Shown: piece after piece, positions 18,878-20,018 of the stretch | Numbering within the stretch: the stretch's first letter is position 1 | Layout of the letters: the number at the start of each line of letters is the position of its first letter | Assembly: GCA_000697335.1 (NCBI GenBank) | Contig: JNEM01011508.1 | Location: forward strand, 1 to 20,018 | From: Conidiobolus incongruus B7586 | Lineage: Eukaryota > Entomophthoromycota > Entomophthoromycetes > Entomophthorales > Conidiobolaceae | DNA: 20,018 nt | Reading direction: 5' to 3' | The notes under the pieces: generated by a model | Seen by the model: the letters and a program-made list of their open reading frames with translations, nothing else | Told to the model about the DNA's origin: nothing | Database searches by the model: none | Position numbers and translations under genes: made by a program

Positions 18878-20018
18878 ATAGGAAATTTTTTAATTTCTGA
18901 TTTTCTAAACATATTATTAATTTTAAATTAAAAAATTTAAATAAAGCAAATAAAAGAATAAATAGTTTGGAATTATATATATATATAATATTTGTTTGAT
19001 TAAAAATTAATTTTATAAAATTTATTATTTAATATAATGATATTTAAACTAAATAATAATCATCAAAGGTGATTTATTTTAGTATTAATAAGATTAACCA
19101 TAAATTATTTAAAATTTACAAGTAATTTTTAATAATAAAATATTTCCTAAATTTATTAAGAGCCTAATTCTCTAGATTCTTATATATATTTCTATATAAT
19201 TCAATTAACTATTAATTATATGATTAATTTATATTTTTATAGTTATATTAATTATATAAATAGCATTGAATTATCTAATAAACTAGGTTCTTCTTTTTTC
19301 CTCTTAATTCATACTATTTCTTATCTTTTCAATATTTTTAAGATTGAGACTATATTTTATTAATATTATAATATATTAGCACTACCTAATATAAATCTTA
19401 ATATATCAGTGACTTATCTTAGTTTAAAGTTTAATTAAACTTTATTTATATTTGCACATTATAACTATATAATAATATCACATTTTATATTATATTGTTT
19501 GTATTTAAAAGTTTTTCTTTGTATTATATTGGTATTTTACTACTATACTTACAAAATTAACTATTTATTATTAAATAAATTATTTTAAGACTAAAAGAGA
19601 AATTATCTAAAATAAACTAAAATCCAAAAAATTAATTTTAATTATTTTTTTAATTATTAATAAAATAAAAAATTTTGTTAAAAAATACTTATTTATTTCA
19701 GCTAAAGGTTTATTAAAATAATTTAATATTAATTACATAAATATTTCATATATATCAAACTTTAAATCTAAATTATTTAATAGAAATATAAAATAAGTAT
19801 CTTATTATTTAACAAAAGCTTGAAAAAAAGTTAAAATAGCTATTGTTAAATAAAACCTATTAAATTATAGCTAAAAATTAAAACTTTTATAATAAATTAT
19901 TAAAATTAACTAATTATAAGTTTTTTTATATAATATTCTATTAAAACATAAATTCAAATATTAAATTATGTTAAATAACCTTTTTTATAAATTCCTTTAA
20001 ATAAAAATATTATTGATA
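18878..20018 (+). mobile_element. mariner (DD34D) copy E, 5' part, cut by window end
   Basis: The left end reads ATAGGAAATTTTTTAATTTC from 18878, a one-base variant of the family terminal repeat, followed by the TA microsatellite (about 18974-18988). Sequence homologous to copy D from its transposase start (ATG near 19037) runs to the window end, just past the region of the first catalytic Asp. It is heavily decayed: TAA or TAG replaces many codons, and at the position of the copy D stop at 13307 it has TGA rather than TAA. A 400-bp insert at 19154-19553 splits the N-terminal part. The first bases follow the truncated end of an F-box/LRR pseudogene. Confidence 0.88.
19154..19553. mobile_element. 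400-bp insert of unknown class within mariner copy E
   Basis: Alignment of copy E with copy D is continuous up to 19153 and again from 19554, with the intervening 400 bp absent from copy D. AAATT occurs at both edges (19149-19153 and 19554-19558), consistent with a 5-bp target duplication. The insert begins TATTAAGAGCCTAATTCTC and ends TACTATACTTACA. I see no terminal inverted repeats, TG...CA ends, tRNA-like boxes or coding frame, so the class is open. In DNA this rich in A/T the duplication could be chance, but the break in homology is clear. Confidence 0.6.

Overview
The window looks like nuclear DNA from a very AT-rich early-diverging fungus. A Conidiobolus-like member of the Entomophthorales is my best guess. 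The grounds are: intergenic DNA of roughly 15-20% GC, GT-AG introns of only 53-57 nt, standard stop codons in the intact genes, a family of F-box/leucine-rich-repeat proteins with one intact member and several decayed relatives, and fungal-type mariner transposons. The genus-level assignment is inference.

Two genes look intact, both on the minus strand. The first (5074-6531) is a six-exon orthologue of MFAP1, a spliceosomal B-complex protein; I reconstructed its splice sites and phases, giving 393 residues. The second (11193-12530) is a single-exon 445-residue F-box-like/LRR protein.

Most of the rest is genomic graveyard. Five copies of one mariner (DD34D) family of about 1.27-1.31 kb lie at 1-475 (+, cut by the window edge), 515-1783 (-), 2921-4228 (-), 12753-14025 (+, best preserved, TA duplication visible) and 18878-20018 (+, cut by the window edge). 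A sixth, more divergent DD34D remnant lies near 9570-9880. Relics of the F-box/LRR family occur at about 1900-2918 plus 4229-4720 (+, apparently split by a mariner), 7390-8680 (-), 15330-16990 (-) and 18050-18850 (-, apparently beheaded by a mariner). One further decayed protein gene that I cannot name lies at 9997-10640 (-).

A 300-bp island of about 42% GC (17300-17605) stands out. It carries a short minus-strand reading frame resembling a Kre9/KNH-type fungal surface domain and a perfect 8-bp inverted repeat.

The nearest thing to an undescribed phenomenon is the decay pattern. Stop codons in the mariner copies sit where Gln or Trp is expected and fit CpA-to-TpA changes, the signature of RIP-like silencing, which would be notable in this part of the fungal tree. 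A 400-bp insert of unknown class inside the last mariner, with a possible AAATT target duplication, is the other unexplained element. There is no operon-like or defence-like multigene system here.
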